Source: Streptomyces laurentii (GTDB lineage: Bacteria > Actinomycetota > Actinomycetes > Streptomycetales > Streptomycetaceae). From it: a stretch of DNA of 64,000 bases. The stretch spans positions 5,335,501 through 5,399,500 of the forward strand of contig AP017424.1 of NCBI GenBank assembly GCA_002355495.1, in the 5' to 3' direction. Each line of letters starts with the position of its first letter. The stretch's first letter is position 1. Below the pieces are notes generated by a model that made no database searches, had not been told where the DNA came from, and was given only the letters and a program-made list of their open reading frames with translations. The position numbers were made by a program, and so were the translations under genes. Shown one piece after another: positions 43,868 to 51,934 of the stretch.

Positions 43868-45202
43868 TCAGAGGCGTCCGCTGTGCGCGTAGGCCTTCCG
43901 TAGCCGCTCGGCGGCCCGCAGGGCGACGGACGGAGCCACGGCCGGATCGGGCGCCACCGGGGGCTGCGGCGGCGCGAGGTGGTAGCTGGTCACGGTGGGC
44001 TGCGGTGTCCCAGCTCCCGGAGCCGGCTGCGCGCCGGGGTCCACCACGGTCGGCACGTACTCGGCAGGGCCGGGTGCAGGCTCGGCCGGCACGTCCAGGG
44101 GCTCCACGTCCTCGGCCTCCGCCTCGAGGAACTCGTCGAACAGATCGGGAACCCACGGGCTGTCCGGCGCGGCCCCCTGATTGACGGCCTGCTGGGCCAC
44201 CTGCTGGATCTCGGGGTCCGGCAGGTCGGAGAGGGCCTTCGCAGGGAGCTCCGGAACCAGCCCGGACTCCGCCACGAGAGCCCGCAGCTGGTCCGCGGCG
44301 GCCTCTTCCGTCAGCCCGTGCACGGCGAGCAACTGCTGAAGGTCGCTCTCGATCTCGTCGAGCGACGGTCGCTGCGCTTCCACCTGCACCAGAATCCGGC
44401 CCAGCAGCGGCAGGTACGGCGCGTACAGGCCGTCCCATTTCGGCGCGGTGGGCAGGGGGGAGAACGGGTAGGGCGGCCGCTTCGAGGCCGCGAAGAACAA
44501 CACCGCCCCCAGCGAATAGATGTCCGCCGACTCCGTCACGTGCTTGGTGTCGGTCGCCTGCTCCAACGACATATAGGACGGGGTGCCGAAGCCGACACCC
44601 GTCTTGGTAAGAGCCGCGTCGCTGTCCCGCTCGGTGAGGACGGCGAGACCGAAGTCGAGGACGACGGGCCCGTCGGGGCCTAGCGCGATGTTGCCGGGCT
44701 TGAGATCCCGGTGGAGCAGCTTGGCGCCGTGGATGGCGCGGAGCGCGTCCACCAGGGCGAGGCCGAGCGCGCCGTACGGGCCCACGGCCAAGGGCCCGCA
44801 GGTGTGGACGAGCTTGTGAAGGGTCGGGCCGTGGACGTAGTCCATGGCCAGCCACGGCTGCTCGGCGTCGGCATCGGCGCCGAGCAGCGCCGGGACCCGG
44901 ACGCTGGCCACCGTATGCATCGTCTCGATCTCCTGCGCGAACCGGGCCCGCGCCTCCTGCTCGGAGTGCTCGGAACTGTCCCGGAGCTTCGACGGCTTGA
45001 TCACCTTGACCGCCGCTAGGGCCGGCTGGGCCGACTCCGTGAACTCGGTCAGGTGGTAGCCCGTCTCCAGCTCGGGCCCGAGGTTCTCCAACGGGAGCCT
45101 GCGCCCCAGATAGGTACGGCCCATCCCACCCTGCCCGAGCACGGCAAGCAGCTCGAACGGACCCAGCACCGCCGGATCCTTCTCCTCGTTCAGCTCGTAC
45201 AT
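43868..45202 (-). CDS. Serine/threonine protein kinase, cytosolic (second copy)
   Basis: 444 residues from the ATG at 45200-45202 (MYELNEEKDPAVLGPFELL). The Gly loop LGQGGMGRTYLGRR, Lys in AAVKVIKPSK, HRDLKPGNIAL and LDFGLAVL are intact, and the activation segment ends GTPSYMSLEQA, so the kinase should be active. A helical region (SLDEIESDLQQLLAVHGLT) and an acidic, Pro-rich C-terminus follow; there is no membrane segment. It lies 182 bp upstream of drmD in the same direction. Kinases are part of some modification-linked defences (PglW in Pgl/BREX-type systems), so a signalling role in this DISARM-like block is reasonable but inferred. It is not a close copy of the kinase at 13740. Confidence 0.88.
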   Translation of the reverse strand: MYELNEEKDPAVLGPFELLAVLGQGGMGRTYLGRRLPLENLGPELETGYHLTEFTESAQPALAAVKVIKPSKLRDSSEHSEQEARARFAQEIETMHTVASVRVPALLGADADAEQPWLAMDYVHGPTLHKLVHTCGPLAVGPYGALGLALVDALRAIHGAKLLHRDLKPGNIALGPDGPVVLDFGLAVLTERDSDAALTKTGVGFGTPSYMSLEQATDTKHVTESADIYSLGAVLFFAASKRPPYPFSPLPTAPKWDGLYAPYLPLLGRILVQVEAQRPSLDEIESDLQQLLAVHGLTEEAAADQLRALVAESGLVPELPAKALSDLPDPEIQQVAQQAVNQGAAPDSPWVPDLFDEFLEAEAEDVEPLDVPAEPAPGPAEYVPTVVDPGAQPAPGAGTPQPTVTSYHLAPPQPPVAPDPAVAPSVALRAAERLRKAYAHSGRL

Positions 45203-45270
45203 GGATTGCGCCCCCACCCGTGTCGAACCCTGATCGTGGTGTCGTCGGCGGTGCGCGTGACCTTGGAGCA

Positions 45271-45299
45271 GCCGGACGCGCGGGAGGGCCGCGTCCGGC
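45271..45299 (-). terminator. Hairpin between the reader pair and the kinase gene
   Basis: GCCGGACGCG / CGCGTCCGGC is a perfect 10-bp stem with a 9-nt loop. It lies 91 bp past the EVE-like gene's stop and 69 bp before the kinase start on the same strand, so it probably ends the reader-pair transcript. Confidence 0.6.
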
Positions 45300-45389
45300 C
45301 GACGGCGCACACAGCTCGTCGGCAAGTTTACGGCCGACGTTCCGCTTCCCTGCCTGAAACGAAGCAGGCCAGGCAGTGCAGCGGCCGGA

Positions 45390-45866
45390 TCAGAGCGCGT
45401 ACTGGCCGAGAACCGCCGTGCGGGTCCGGAGCATCGGCTGAAGCTCGCGGCGCAGCAGATCCGCGTCCGGTTCGGGGAGCCTCAGCGACGCGCGCCGCAT
45501 GCGAACGCTCCAGGTCTTCGGATCCGGGAAGACCTGAAGTTGCGGGACGAGGTCGGCGAGGATCACTCCCTCGTGGCGCGGGGTGAGGCCGTGCACCTGG
45601 AGGGTGCACCCCGATGTGAAGGCTCGGTCAGCGAACGAGACGGGGTCAGGGAGTGCCGCGACCTCGGAGGTGACGGTCGCCAGGCCCATGACCCGTCCGC
45701 GGTCGCGCCCCGGGTTCCGGAAACAGCCCCTGGTCGTGTAGAGGAGGATCTCGTCACCCTTCTCCGGCAATCCGGTGGTGCGGCTGACGGGGAATGCCAT
45801 CCGCTGGTTCTCCAGCACCCAGGCCAGGGGTTCCCGGTCCCCGATGATGATCAGGTGTGTCGCCAT
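45390..45866 (-). CDS. EVE/PUA-like domain protein, putative modified-base reader
   Basis: 158 residues from the ATG at 45864-45866 (MATHLIIIGDREPLAWVLEN). The pattern is PGR-like EVE: a strand opening, LPEKGDEILLYTTRGCFRNP, then RGRVMGLATVTSEVAALPDP and a helix-strand end (PQLQVFPDPKTWSVRMRRAS). EVE and related PUA-fold domains bind modified cytosine or adenine bases and often sit beside restriction or defence genes (family knowledge). The assignment is from pattern only. The start overlaps the stop of the RAMA gene by ATGA, so the two proteins are made together and probably form a complex or a two-step sensor. Confidence 0.6.
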   Translation of the reverse strand: MATHLIIIGDREPLAWVLENQRMAFPVSRTTGLPEKGDEILLYTTRGCFRNPGRDRGRVMGLATVTSEVAALPDPVSFADRAFTSGCTLQVHGLTPRHEGVILADLVPQLQVFPDPKTWSVRMRRASLRLPEPDADLLRRELQPMLRTRTAVLGQYAL

Positions 45867-46288
45867 CAGGCACCGCCTCGCAGCTGCTCGCGGAGGTCTT
45901 GGAGCCGGACCTCGGGATTCGTCTTGAGGACATACTTTCCGTAGCCGTTGATGTCGACTCCGGTCTGCGCCTTGAGGGCGGGCGAAGGCTTGGAGAACGT
46001 GCGGCCGTCCTCGATCTCGAGCCACCCGTCCGCCGTCACCGTGGCCTCGTGGGTCAGCCCGCGGCGCGGCTGGACGTGGATCAGCTTGTCCCCGGCCTTC
46101 AGCAGGCCCGCCGTGATGAATGGCATCAGGTCACCGGGGCGCCGATCCTCCGGGCCTTCCGCGAGGCCTTCGGTGCCTTGGAGCAGCAGGCGCCGCAATA
46201 CGTCATTGGGGGTGTCCACCAGGGGTTCGCTCCTGCTCTGCAGGAAGGCGAACACCTCGTCGTCGATCTCGATGGAACGCTTGGGCAC
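45866..46288 (-). CDS. Small DNA-binding protein with RAMA domain
   Basis: 140 residues from a GTG at 46286-46288, six bases after GGAGG. The N-terminus (KRSIEIDDEVFAFLQSRSEP then TPNDVLRRLLL) resembles the SeqA-N/ribbon-helix-helix type that dimerises. The second half fits the RAMA domain (restriction enzyme/adenine methylase associated): FITAGLLKAGDKLIHVQ, ATVTADGWLEIEDGRTFSKP, then SPALKAQTGVDINGYGKYVL. RAMA domains bind DNA and accompany CcrM-type methylases (family knowledge). A stand-alone RHH-RAMA protein coupled to an EVE-like protein suggests recognition of methylated or unmethylated sites made by the nearby adenine methyltransferases. It has a recognisable promoter upstream. Confidence 0.65.
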   Translation of the reverse strand: MPKRSIEIDDEVFAFLQSRSEPLVDTPNDVLRRLLLQGTEGLAEGPEDRRPGDLMPFITAGLLKAGDKLIHVQPRRGLTHEATVTADGWLEIEDGRTFSKPSPALKAQTGVDINGYGKYVLKTNPEVRLQDLREQLRGGA

Positions 46289-46324
46289 GACCGACCTCCA
46301 CAACCTGGAACTCCAAGTCCCCAA

Positions 46325-46354
46325 AGATTAGAAGATTAGAAGCCTCTGTGTAAG
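46325..46354 (-). promoter_or_regulatory. Candidate promoter of the RAMA-EVE pair
   Basis: On the minus strand CTTACA (46349-46354) and TAATCT (46325-46330) are 18 bp apart, and a second TAATCT (46333-46338) overlaps the spacer. This A/T-rich tandem repeat stands out, lies 37 bp upstream of the GTG start, and would give a leader of about 30 nt. Confidence 0.5.
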
Positions 46355-46444
46355 CCTGATCGAATCCGGCCTGGGGATTGCCAGCTGCCAGTAGCATGTC
46401 GGCCCTGTGACGTAGGGGAGTGTCTGTGTTACTGGGGGTTTGAG

Positions 46445-48289
46445 GTGGCGTTGGATGGGCCCAGCCTGGGCAAGATGCTGGACGACGTGGCGGCTGGCAG
46501 GATCCAGCTCCCCGACTTCCAGCGACAGTGGAAGTGGGACGACGACCGGATCCGCGCCCTGCTGGCGACCGTGACGCTCGACTACCCGCTGGGTGTCGCG
46601 ATGACGCTGGAGACGGGCGGCGACGCCCAGTTCAAGGCCCGGCCGCTGCACGGCACCGAGGTGCAGCCGCACACGGTGCCAGAGCAACTGCTGCTCGATG
46701 GTCAGCAGCGGCTGACCTCCTTGTACCAGGCGCTCAGGTCCGACCGGCCTGTGGAGACGACGGGCGCACGCAACAAGCCGCTCAGGCGCTGGTACTACAT
46801 CGACATCGTCAAGGCGGTGGATGAGGCGGCGGACCGCGACGAGGCGATCGTGTCCGTACCCGAGGACCGGGTGGTGCGCGGCGCGTACGGCCACGCGATC
46901 CGGGACCTTTCGACGCGCGAGAAGGAGTGCGCGAGCGGCCTGTTTCCTCTGAACCTGATCTTCGAGCCGGACCTGACCGGGAAGTGGCAAAGGGCCTATG
47001 TGAGTAGTGGCGACGACCGCTGGGACCTGTGGTCGGCGTTCCAGGCCCGTGTCATCGACACGGTCAAGGGCTTCAAGGTGCCCTTGATCCGGCTCCCGAA
47101 GGAGACCCGCAAGGAGGCGGTGTGCTCGGTGTTCGAGCGGGTGAACACCGGCGGCGTCGTCCTCAACGTCTTCGAGCTGCTCACGGCCACCTACGCGGGG
47201 GACACGCAGTACTCGGCGGAACACGGCGGCCAGGACTTCAGCCTCATCAAGGACTGGCAGGACATCAAGAGCAAGCTGTGCGCAGACCACCTGGTGTTCG
47301 GCACCCTGGACAGGGACACCGGCCAGGAGACCGGACTCACGAGCCTGGACTTCCTCCAGGCCATCGCGCTGGTGCGCACCTACATGCGCAAGCAGGAGTT
47401 CCTGGCGGAGCACCCTGGCGCGGCCACCGCCCCGGCGGTGAGCTGCAAGCGCCGGGACCTGCTGCACCTTCCGCTGGCCGACTACACGCGGATCGCTCCG
47501 CAGACGGCCGAGGCGCTGTCCTGGGTCGGCCGCTTCCTGGCCACCCAGAACGTCTTCCGCGAGCGTGACCTGCCGTACGGTTCGCAGGTGGTGCCCCTGG
47601 CGGCCATCGCCGTCCTGCTCGGCGAGGCGTTGCACGGGCCGGACGCCCAAGAGAAGCTCGCCCGCTGGTACTGGTGCGGTGTGCTCGGCGAGCTCTACGG
47701 AGGGGTCACGGACACCCGGTTCGTGCGGGACGTCGAGCAGGTGGTCGGCTGGATCAAGGACGGCGGCGCGGAGCCCGACACCGTCACCGAGGCGACGTTC
47801 CAGGAACAGCGCCTGCACCGGCTCGCCTCACGCAACAGCGCCGCGTACAAGGGGATCCACGCCCTCCTCCTCAAGGAAGGCGCGATCGACTGGTACTTCC
47901 ACGGGGAACCGATCAACGAGCAGTTCCTGATCGGGCAGTACGTGGACATCCGACAGGTCTTCCCGAAGGCGTGGTTCGAGCAGAACGGTGTGGACGGCAC
48001 CCGGATGAGCAGCATCGTCAACAAGACGCCGCTGTCCTACCGGGCGATGCAGGCGATGGGGGCCGGCGCGCCGTCGGCGTACCTGACCGCCTTCGAACGG
48101 CACACCGGGAGTCCGGGAGACTGGTTCGACGACATCATCGGAACGCACCTCATCGACGCCAAGGCGTTGCGCACGGACGACTTCGACGCCTTCTACCGGG
48201 ATCGGACGGCCAGGCTCCTGGAACTCGTGGAGCGAGAGATGGGCAAGGCCGCGGTACGTGAGGGGGCGAGCGATGCCGACGCCGCTTGA
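46445..48289 (+). CDS. GmrSD-like DUF262 protein
   Basis: 614 residues from a GTG at 46445 behind GGGGGTTTGAG. The N-terminal DUF262 domain has RIQLPDFQRQWKWDDDRIRA (about 19-38), the signature LLLDGQQRLTSLYQAL (about 80-95) and SVFERVNTGGVVLNVFELLT (about 230-250). A long helical middle follows. Near the C-terminus, SSIVNKTPLSYRAMQAMG with SAYL resembles the degenerate HNH end of GmrSD-type enzymes, but the HNH histidines are not obvious. GmrSD enzymes use NTP hydrolysis by DUF262 to cut modified phage DNA. It overlaps the CBS-HEPN gene by 17 bp, so the pair is probably one system. It runs divergently from the RAMA-EVE pair. Confidence 0.85.
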   Translation: MALDGPSLGKMLDDVAAGRIQLPDFQRQWKWDDDRIRALLATVTLDYPLGVAMTLETGGDAQFKARPLHGTEVQPHTVPEQLLLDGQQRLTSLYQALRSDRPVETTGARNKPLRRWYYIDIVKAVDEAADRDEAIVSVPEDRVVRGAYGHAIRDLSTREKECASGLFPLNLIFEPDLTGKWQRAYVSSGDDRWDLWSAFQARVIDTVKGFKVPLIRLPKETRKEAVCSVFERVNTGGVVLNVFELLTATYAGDTQYSAEHGGQDFSLIKDWQDIKSKLCADHLVFGTLDRDTGQETGLTSLDFLQAIALVRTYMRKQEFLAEHPGAATAPAVSCKRRDLLHLPLADYTRIAPQTAEALSWVGRFLATQNVFRERDLPYGSQVVPLAAIAVLLGEALHGPDAQEKLARWYWCGVLGELYGGVTDTRFVRDVEQVVGWIKDGGAEPDTVTEATFQEQRLHRLASRNSAAYKGIHALLLKEGAIDWYFHGEPINEQFLIGQYVDIRQVFPKAWFEQNGVDGTRMSSIVNKTPLSYRAMQAMGAGAPSAYLTAFERHTGSPGDWFDDIIGTHLIDAKALRTDDFDAFYRDRTARLLELVEREMGKAAVREGASDADAA

Positions 48290-49307
48290 TGCCACGGTCA
48301 AGGGACTGGAGGGCGCATCCCTGACGATCCGAGACCTGTTGGCGGTGTGGGGCTACCGGATCCGTGACCACGCGTCCGTCCCTCAGATTCGGCTCGATCT
48401 GACGAACGCCCGCCTGAACACGGTGCCGGACTTCGCGGTGGGCTCGCTGGACGACGAGGTCGCGATCGTCCCGATCGGCCAGGAGCGGGACACGGCTGCC
48501 GAAGCCGGCGATGACGCCGGCGAGCGGGACTTGGCCGATGACTCGGAGGAATCCGTCGGAGTGTTCCCGCAGGCGGCCATGCGGGTGCATGACCTGCCCT
48601 GCGCCCACAGGGTCGCATCGATCACACCCGACGAGTCTCTGTCCGCCGCGATGGGAAAGATGGCGGAGCATGGGTACTTGCAGCTTCCCGTGATCGACAC
48701 GTCGGGAACCCTCCATGGGGTCGTCACCTGGGCATCCATCGTTCACATGCACGCGACCGGACGTAAGACGTGTCTGGCCAACGCGATCAGCACGGAGTAC
48801 GAGATCGTCAACGCCTCGGCTCACCTGCTGCCGGTACTGCCGGCGATCCGCGCGCACGAATTCGTTCTCATCCGAGCCGCGGACGGGCAGGTGAGCGGCA
48901 TCGTCACCTCCGCCGACCTCGCCGACGAGTTCGGCACCGTGGCCCGTCCCTTCTTCACCCTGGGCGAGATCGAGCGCCGCCTTCGACGCTGCCTGGGACG
49001 CGTCTACGACGAGGCCGACGTGCAGAAAGTGCACAAGAAGAAGACGTCGGTCGACGAGATGATGTTCGGCGAGTACATCCGCCTCCTGGACAACGAGGAA
49101 CGCTGGGACAAACTCGGCTGGCCTCTCGTCGACAGAGCCCACTTCATCGGGCTGCTCGGCCGAGTGAAGGACGTCCGTAACACGGTCATGCACTTTAACG
49201 CGCCTTCGCTCAGAGCCGAACAACTCGACCTGCTCGACAGCTTCGTCTCCATGCTGCGCCTGTATGACCCTGACTACGGGGCGACCGATATGGGCTCGAC
49301 CACGTGA
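48273..49307 (+). CDS. CBS-domain protein with C-terminal HEPN-like domain
   Basis: 344 residues from the ATG at 48273, which overlaps the end of the DUF262 gene. Residues 1-110 hold no known motif. Two CBS repeats follow (HRVASITPDESLSAAMGKMA to LPVIDTSGTLHGVVTWASI, and a second around VLPAIRAHEFVLIRAADGQV to GIVTSADLADEF). The C-terminal helical region (about 230-335) ends with VKDVRNTVMHFN. This contains the R-x4-H motif of HEPN ribonucleases inside a Swt1-like helical bundle (GEYIRLLDNEERWDKLGW). CBS pairs bind adenine nucleotides, so I infer a nucleotide-gated HEPN effector paired with the DUF262 NTPase. No membrane segment. I do not know this combination as a named system. Confidence 0.78.
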   Translation: MPTPLDATVKGLEGASLTIRDLLAVWGYRIRDHASVPQIRLDLTNARLNTVPDFAVGSLDDEVAIVPIGQERDTAAEAGDDAGERDLADDSEESVGVFPQAAMRVHDLPCAHRVASITPDESLSAAMGKMAEHGYLQLPVIDTSGTLHGVVTWASIVHMHATGRKTCLANAISTEYEIVNASAHLLPVLPAIRAHEFVLIRAADGQVSGIVTSADLADEFGTVARPFFTLGEIERRLRRCLGRVYDEADVQKVHKKKTSVDEMMFGEYIRLLDNEERWDKLGWPLVDRAHFIGLLGRVKDVRNTVMHFNAPSLRAEQLDLLDSFVSMLRLYDPDYGATDMGSTT

Positions 49308-49383
49308 CGTGACGTTCCGGCGGCGCTAGCAAGCGTGGACGGAGCGTTGAGATTCCGACCGAGGCTTCAATGGGGCGGAGCGG

Positions 49384-49797
49384 TCAGATCTTGATCACGG
49401 TCGCGCGTCCGCCGCAGAGGGCGGTGAGGTCCTCCGGGTCGGAGGTGAGGACGGTGACTGGCCCAGGTGCGGCGAGCGCGGTGGCGACGAGCATGGCGTC
49501 GATGGCGTACTTGTGGCCATGCAGGCCGGCGTCGGCGAGGAGCGCGGCGGCGTGGCGGGCGATCGGTTCGGTGATCGGTTCGACGACGAGGCGGGAGAGT
49601 GTCCACTCCAGGGCCGGGCGGTTGATGCGGGGGTGGACCACCTCGACGAGGGTGGCCGCCGAGGTGATCACGCGCAGGTCGTCGGCGCGGGCCAGAGCGA
49701 GCCAAGTGGTGACCGTTCTGTCGCGCAGGACAGCCTTCGCCAGCCCTTCGCTGTCGAGGACGAGGGTGCCGCCTGGGGCCGCGGGAGAGCGGGTCAC
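49384..49797 (-). CDS. PIN-domain ribonuclease toxin, VapC family
   Basis: 137 residues from a GTG at 49795-49797 that overlaps the antitoxin stop (GTGA). The PIN fold acidic residues are visible: Asp in LVLDSEGLAK, Glu in SAATLVEVVHP, Asp in KYAIDAMLVATA and Asp in VLTSDPEDLTAL. All four are present, so the toxin should be active; VapC toxins cleave tRNA or rRNA. It is convergent with the CBS-HEPN gene, 76 bp away. As part of an addiction pair beside an integrase it may stabilise the island (inference). Confidence 0.93.
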   Translation of the reverse strand: MTRSPAAPGGTLVLDSEGLAKAVLRDRTVTTWLALARADDLRVITSAATLVEVVHPRINRPALEWTLSRLVVEPITEPIARHAAALLADAGLHGHKYAIDAMLVATALAAPGPVTVLTSDPEDLTALCGGRATVIKI

Positions 49798-50057
49798 GCT
49801 GCGCTCGCCTCATGCTGGTTCTGCTCGCGACGGGCATCGGTGAGCTGGTCGCGCAGGGACTGGATCTCGTCGTCGGTGACGGGACCGTGCTCGGCCTCGG
49901 CGACGGTGATGAGTTCGTTGAGGTTGTCGCGTTCGATCTGGCGGGCGACGGCGGCGGCCACATAGGCGGAAAGGCCGGAGGGGCCGCTGCGGGCCTTGGC
50001 GGCTTCTGCGATGTCGCGAGGCATGGTGATCGAGTACTTTCCGGTGGGCTCGCTCAT
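49794..50057 (-). CDS. Ribbon-helix-helix antitoxin, VapB type
   Basis: 87 residues from the ATG at 50055-50057. The N-terminal strand-helix-helix (KYSITMPRDIAEAAKARSGP then LSAYVAAAVARQIERDN) is a CopG/RHH DNA-binding domain. The acidic C-terminal helix (EAEHGPVTDDEIQSLRDQLT) is the toxin-binding tail. The gene is coupled to vapC by a GTGA overlap. A TAGGAT seven bases before the start codon suggests a leaderless, autoregulated promoter in the A/T-rich stretch 50058-50080. Confidence 0.88.
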   Translation of the reverse strand: MSEPTGKYSITMPRDIAEAAKARSGPSGLSAYVAAAVARQIERDNLNELITVAEAEHGPVTDDEIQSLRDQLTDARREQNQHEASAA

Positions 50058-50144
50058 GCTAGCTATCCTACCCTTTATCCTCCCAGTGGGGCTTTCTTGG
50101 CTGGCACTGGAGCCGCAGGCGGCACGTTGACCTGGAGAGAGGCG

Positions 50145-51506
50145 GTGGACGCCATGCGGAGTTCGGCAGGCCAGGCGCGAAATGCACCCGGACGGCGCGG
50201 GCCGAGGGTGATGAAGCCCCGGCGGCGGCCGGCGGCCGGCGATGGAGTGGATGTCAGGGCTCTGGCCGACGAGCTCGGGGCCTCGTTGGTCCGAGCCGTC
50301 AGGGAAGCCGCCGCTGACGACTTCGGCCGGGTGAGGAGCGGGCGCGGTGCGACCACCATCAGCTGGTACGCCTTCGCGCTCGAATACCTGGAGGTGCGCT
50401 GGGGGCAGGTTTCGGCGAAGACCCGGAGCGAGACCAACGACGCCCTGTGCTCCCTCACCATGGCGATGTTCCGAAGGGCGCGAGGACGGCCGGATGACGA
50501 GCTGCTGCGGCGGGCGCTGCGGAACTGGGCGTTCGTGATCCCCCGGCCCGATGCGCGCACCGCGCCCACGGAGGTGCGGCTCGCTCTGGACTGGGTCGCC
50601 CGGGCTTCGCGCCCCCTGGACGACCTTCTGGACCCGGTCGTGATGCGCGGCGTGCTGCAGGCTCTCCGGCTGAAGCGGGACGGCACGGTCGCGGCTGCCG
50701 AAACACAGCGACGCAAGCGCACGACGCTCGTGAACTCGGTGCGGTACGCGATCGAACTGGGACGGCTCCGCGCCGATCCCCTGGCCCACGTCAGCTGGCG
50801 CATCACCGAGACCGTCCAGCAGGTCGATCCCCGTGTCGTCGTCAACCCTACGCAGGCGCGGAGCCTGCTCTGCGCGGTCTCCTACATAGGCGGCTACGAG
50901 CGGGCGCGAGGGCGAAGGCTGGTCGGCCTCTTCGCCGGGATGTACTACGCGGGACTGCGGCCGGCCGAAGCCGTGGCCGTCACGCTGCCCGACTGCGACC
51001 TGCCCGCGACTGGGTGGGGTACCGCGGTCCTGCACGCCACCCGCCCCTCCGTCGGCAAGAAGTGGACCGACAGCGGACGGAATCACGACCTCCGCGGCCT
51101 GAAGAGCCGCCCACCGAGCGATACGCGTGTCGTGCCGCTTCCGCCCGAACTCGTCCGCCTGTGGAGGGAGAGCGTCGACACCTTCGGTACCGCGGACGGC
51201 GGTCGGCTGTTCTTCAACGAAAAGGGCGGCATCGTGGGCTCCAGCACGTACGATCGCGCCTGGCACGAGGCTCGCGAACTCGCCCTCCCGCCGGACCTGG
51301 TGGCGTCTCCCCTCGCCGTCCGCCCCTACGACCTGAGACACTCGGCCCTGTCCACCTGGCTGAACGCCGGCGTCGACCCCACCGAGGTCGCCGAACGGGC
51401 GGGCAACAGCGTCGAGGTCCTCATGACCCGGTACGCGAAATGCCTCTACGGCCGTCAGGCCCTCGCCAACAGGCGCATCGACGCGCTTCTGGACGAATAC
51501 GGATGA
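50145..51506 (+). CDS. Tyrosine recombinase / integrase of a tRNA-associated element
   Basis: About 453 residues from GTG 50145, just after GGAGAGAGG (ATG 50154 is an alternative). The N-terminal SAM-like core-binding part (SWYAFALEYLEVRWGQVSAK) is followed by the catalytic domain: Arg I in YYAGLRPAEAVAV, then PYDLRHSALSTWLNAGVDP, then ERAGNSVEVLMTRYAKCLYG with the nucleophilic Tyr. The box-II His is Tyr and the last conserved His is Asn (AGNS), as I recall for many actinobacterial relatives. The gene ends 428 bp from tRNA-Arg(CCG), the classical place for a Streptomyces integrase, so it probably brought at least part of the island. No second copy of the tRNA 3' end is present in the window. 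Confidence 0.87.
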   Translation: MDAMRSSAGQARNAPGRRGPRVMKPRRRPAAGDGVDVRALADELGASLVRAVREAAADDFGRVRSGRGATTISWYAFALEYLEVRWGQVSAKTRSETNDALCSLTMAMFRRARGRPDDELLRRALRNWAFVIPRPDARTAPTEVRLALDWVARASRPLDDLLDPVVMRGVLQALRLKRDGTVAAAETQRRKRTTLVNSVRYAIELGRLRADPLAHVSWRITETVQQVDPRVVVNPTQARSLLCAVSYIGGYERARGRRLVGLFAGMYYAGLRPAEAVAVTLPDCDLPATGWGTAVLHATRPSVGKKWTDSGRNHDLRGLKSRPPSDTRVVPLPPELVRLWRESVDTFGTADGGRLFFNEKGGIVGSSTYDRAWHEARELALPPDLVASPLAVRPYDLRHSALSTWLNAGVDPTEVAERAGNSVEVLMTRYAKCLYGRQALANRRIDALLDEYG

Positions 51507-51885
51507 GCGGCCGCCAACCTCCTCGCAGGCAACCATTAGCCCACGGTGATCTCATGCCCCGCACGTTCCCAGGTGCGCTGATGCCAGGGTGGGCCCGCGT
51601 CGTATCGAGGCAAACGACCAGGTCGGAGAGGTGAGACGCGAAGTGCAACGGCCCCACGTTCCGTACGTGTTGCCCGCCCTAGCGGGAAAGCCGCAGGTCA
51701 CGGGGCATGGGATGGGGTCCTTCACCCCCTCCGAAGCTTTTCGTCCCGTGCATGTCCCGCGATGCCGATCGTGTGGGATCGGGCATACGAGACACTGTGC
51801 GTCCGGCGCCGTGAAGATCCAGGTCAGGGCGACGTCACACGGAGCAGGAGCGGCAAGGTAGGCCGTTGCTGTTTTAGTCCCATGC
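51507..51885. other. Intergenic stretch between integrase and tRNA-Arg
   Basis: No convincing gene. The small reading frames on both strands lack ribosome sites and codon bias. The attachment core would be expected at the tRNA 3' end, but I found no direct repeat of it elsewhere. Confidence 0.5.
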
Positions 51886-51927
51886 AAAGAGGGCCTGGCC
51901 AGCTTTTCCACTGGTCAGACCCTCTTT
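51886..51927 (-). terminator. Hairpin terminator downstream of tRNA-Arg
   Basis: Two 17-nt arms (51886-51902 and 51911-51927) pair with one wobble and one mismatch around an 8-nt loop, starting 8 bp past the tRNA 3' end. The AAAGAGGG/CCCTCTTT ends flank the stem, and the downstream arm ends in TTT on the minus strand. Confidence 0.75.
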
Positions 51928-51934
51928 CCGGAAG

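Noticed and set aside
26196..45202. Pgl/BREX system (methyltransferase plus kinase)
   Set aside because: No PglZ alkaline-phosphatase-type gene, no BrxL Lon-like protease or BrxC ATPase is present. The SNF2 and DEAD-box/DUF1998 proteins fit DISARM-like organisation better.
50145..51506. Inactive integrase because the AGHS motif reads AGNS and the box-II His is Tyr
   Set aside because: These substitutions are, as I recall, common in related actinobacterial integrases. The catalytic Arg and Tyr are present and the frame is intact.
51552..51911. Minus-strand frame of 119 codons between integrase and tRNA
   Set aside because: No ribosome site, no family pattern, and it overlaps the tRNA terminator hairpin.
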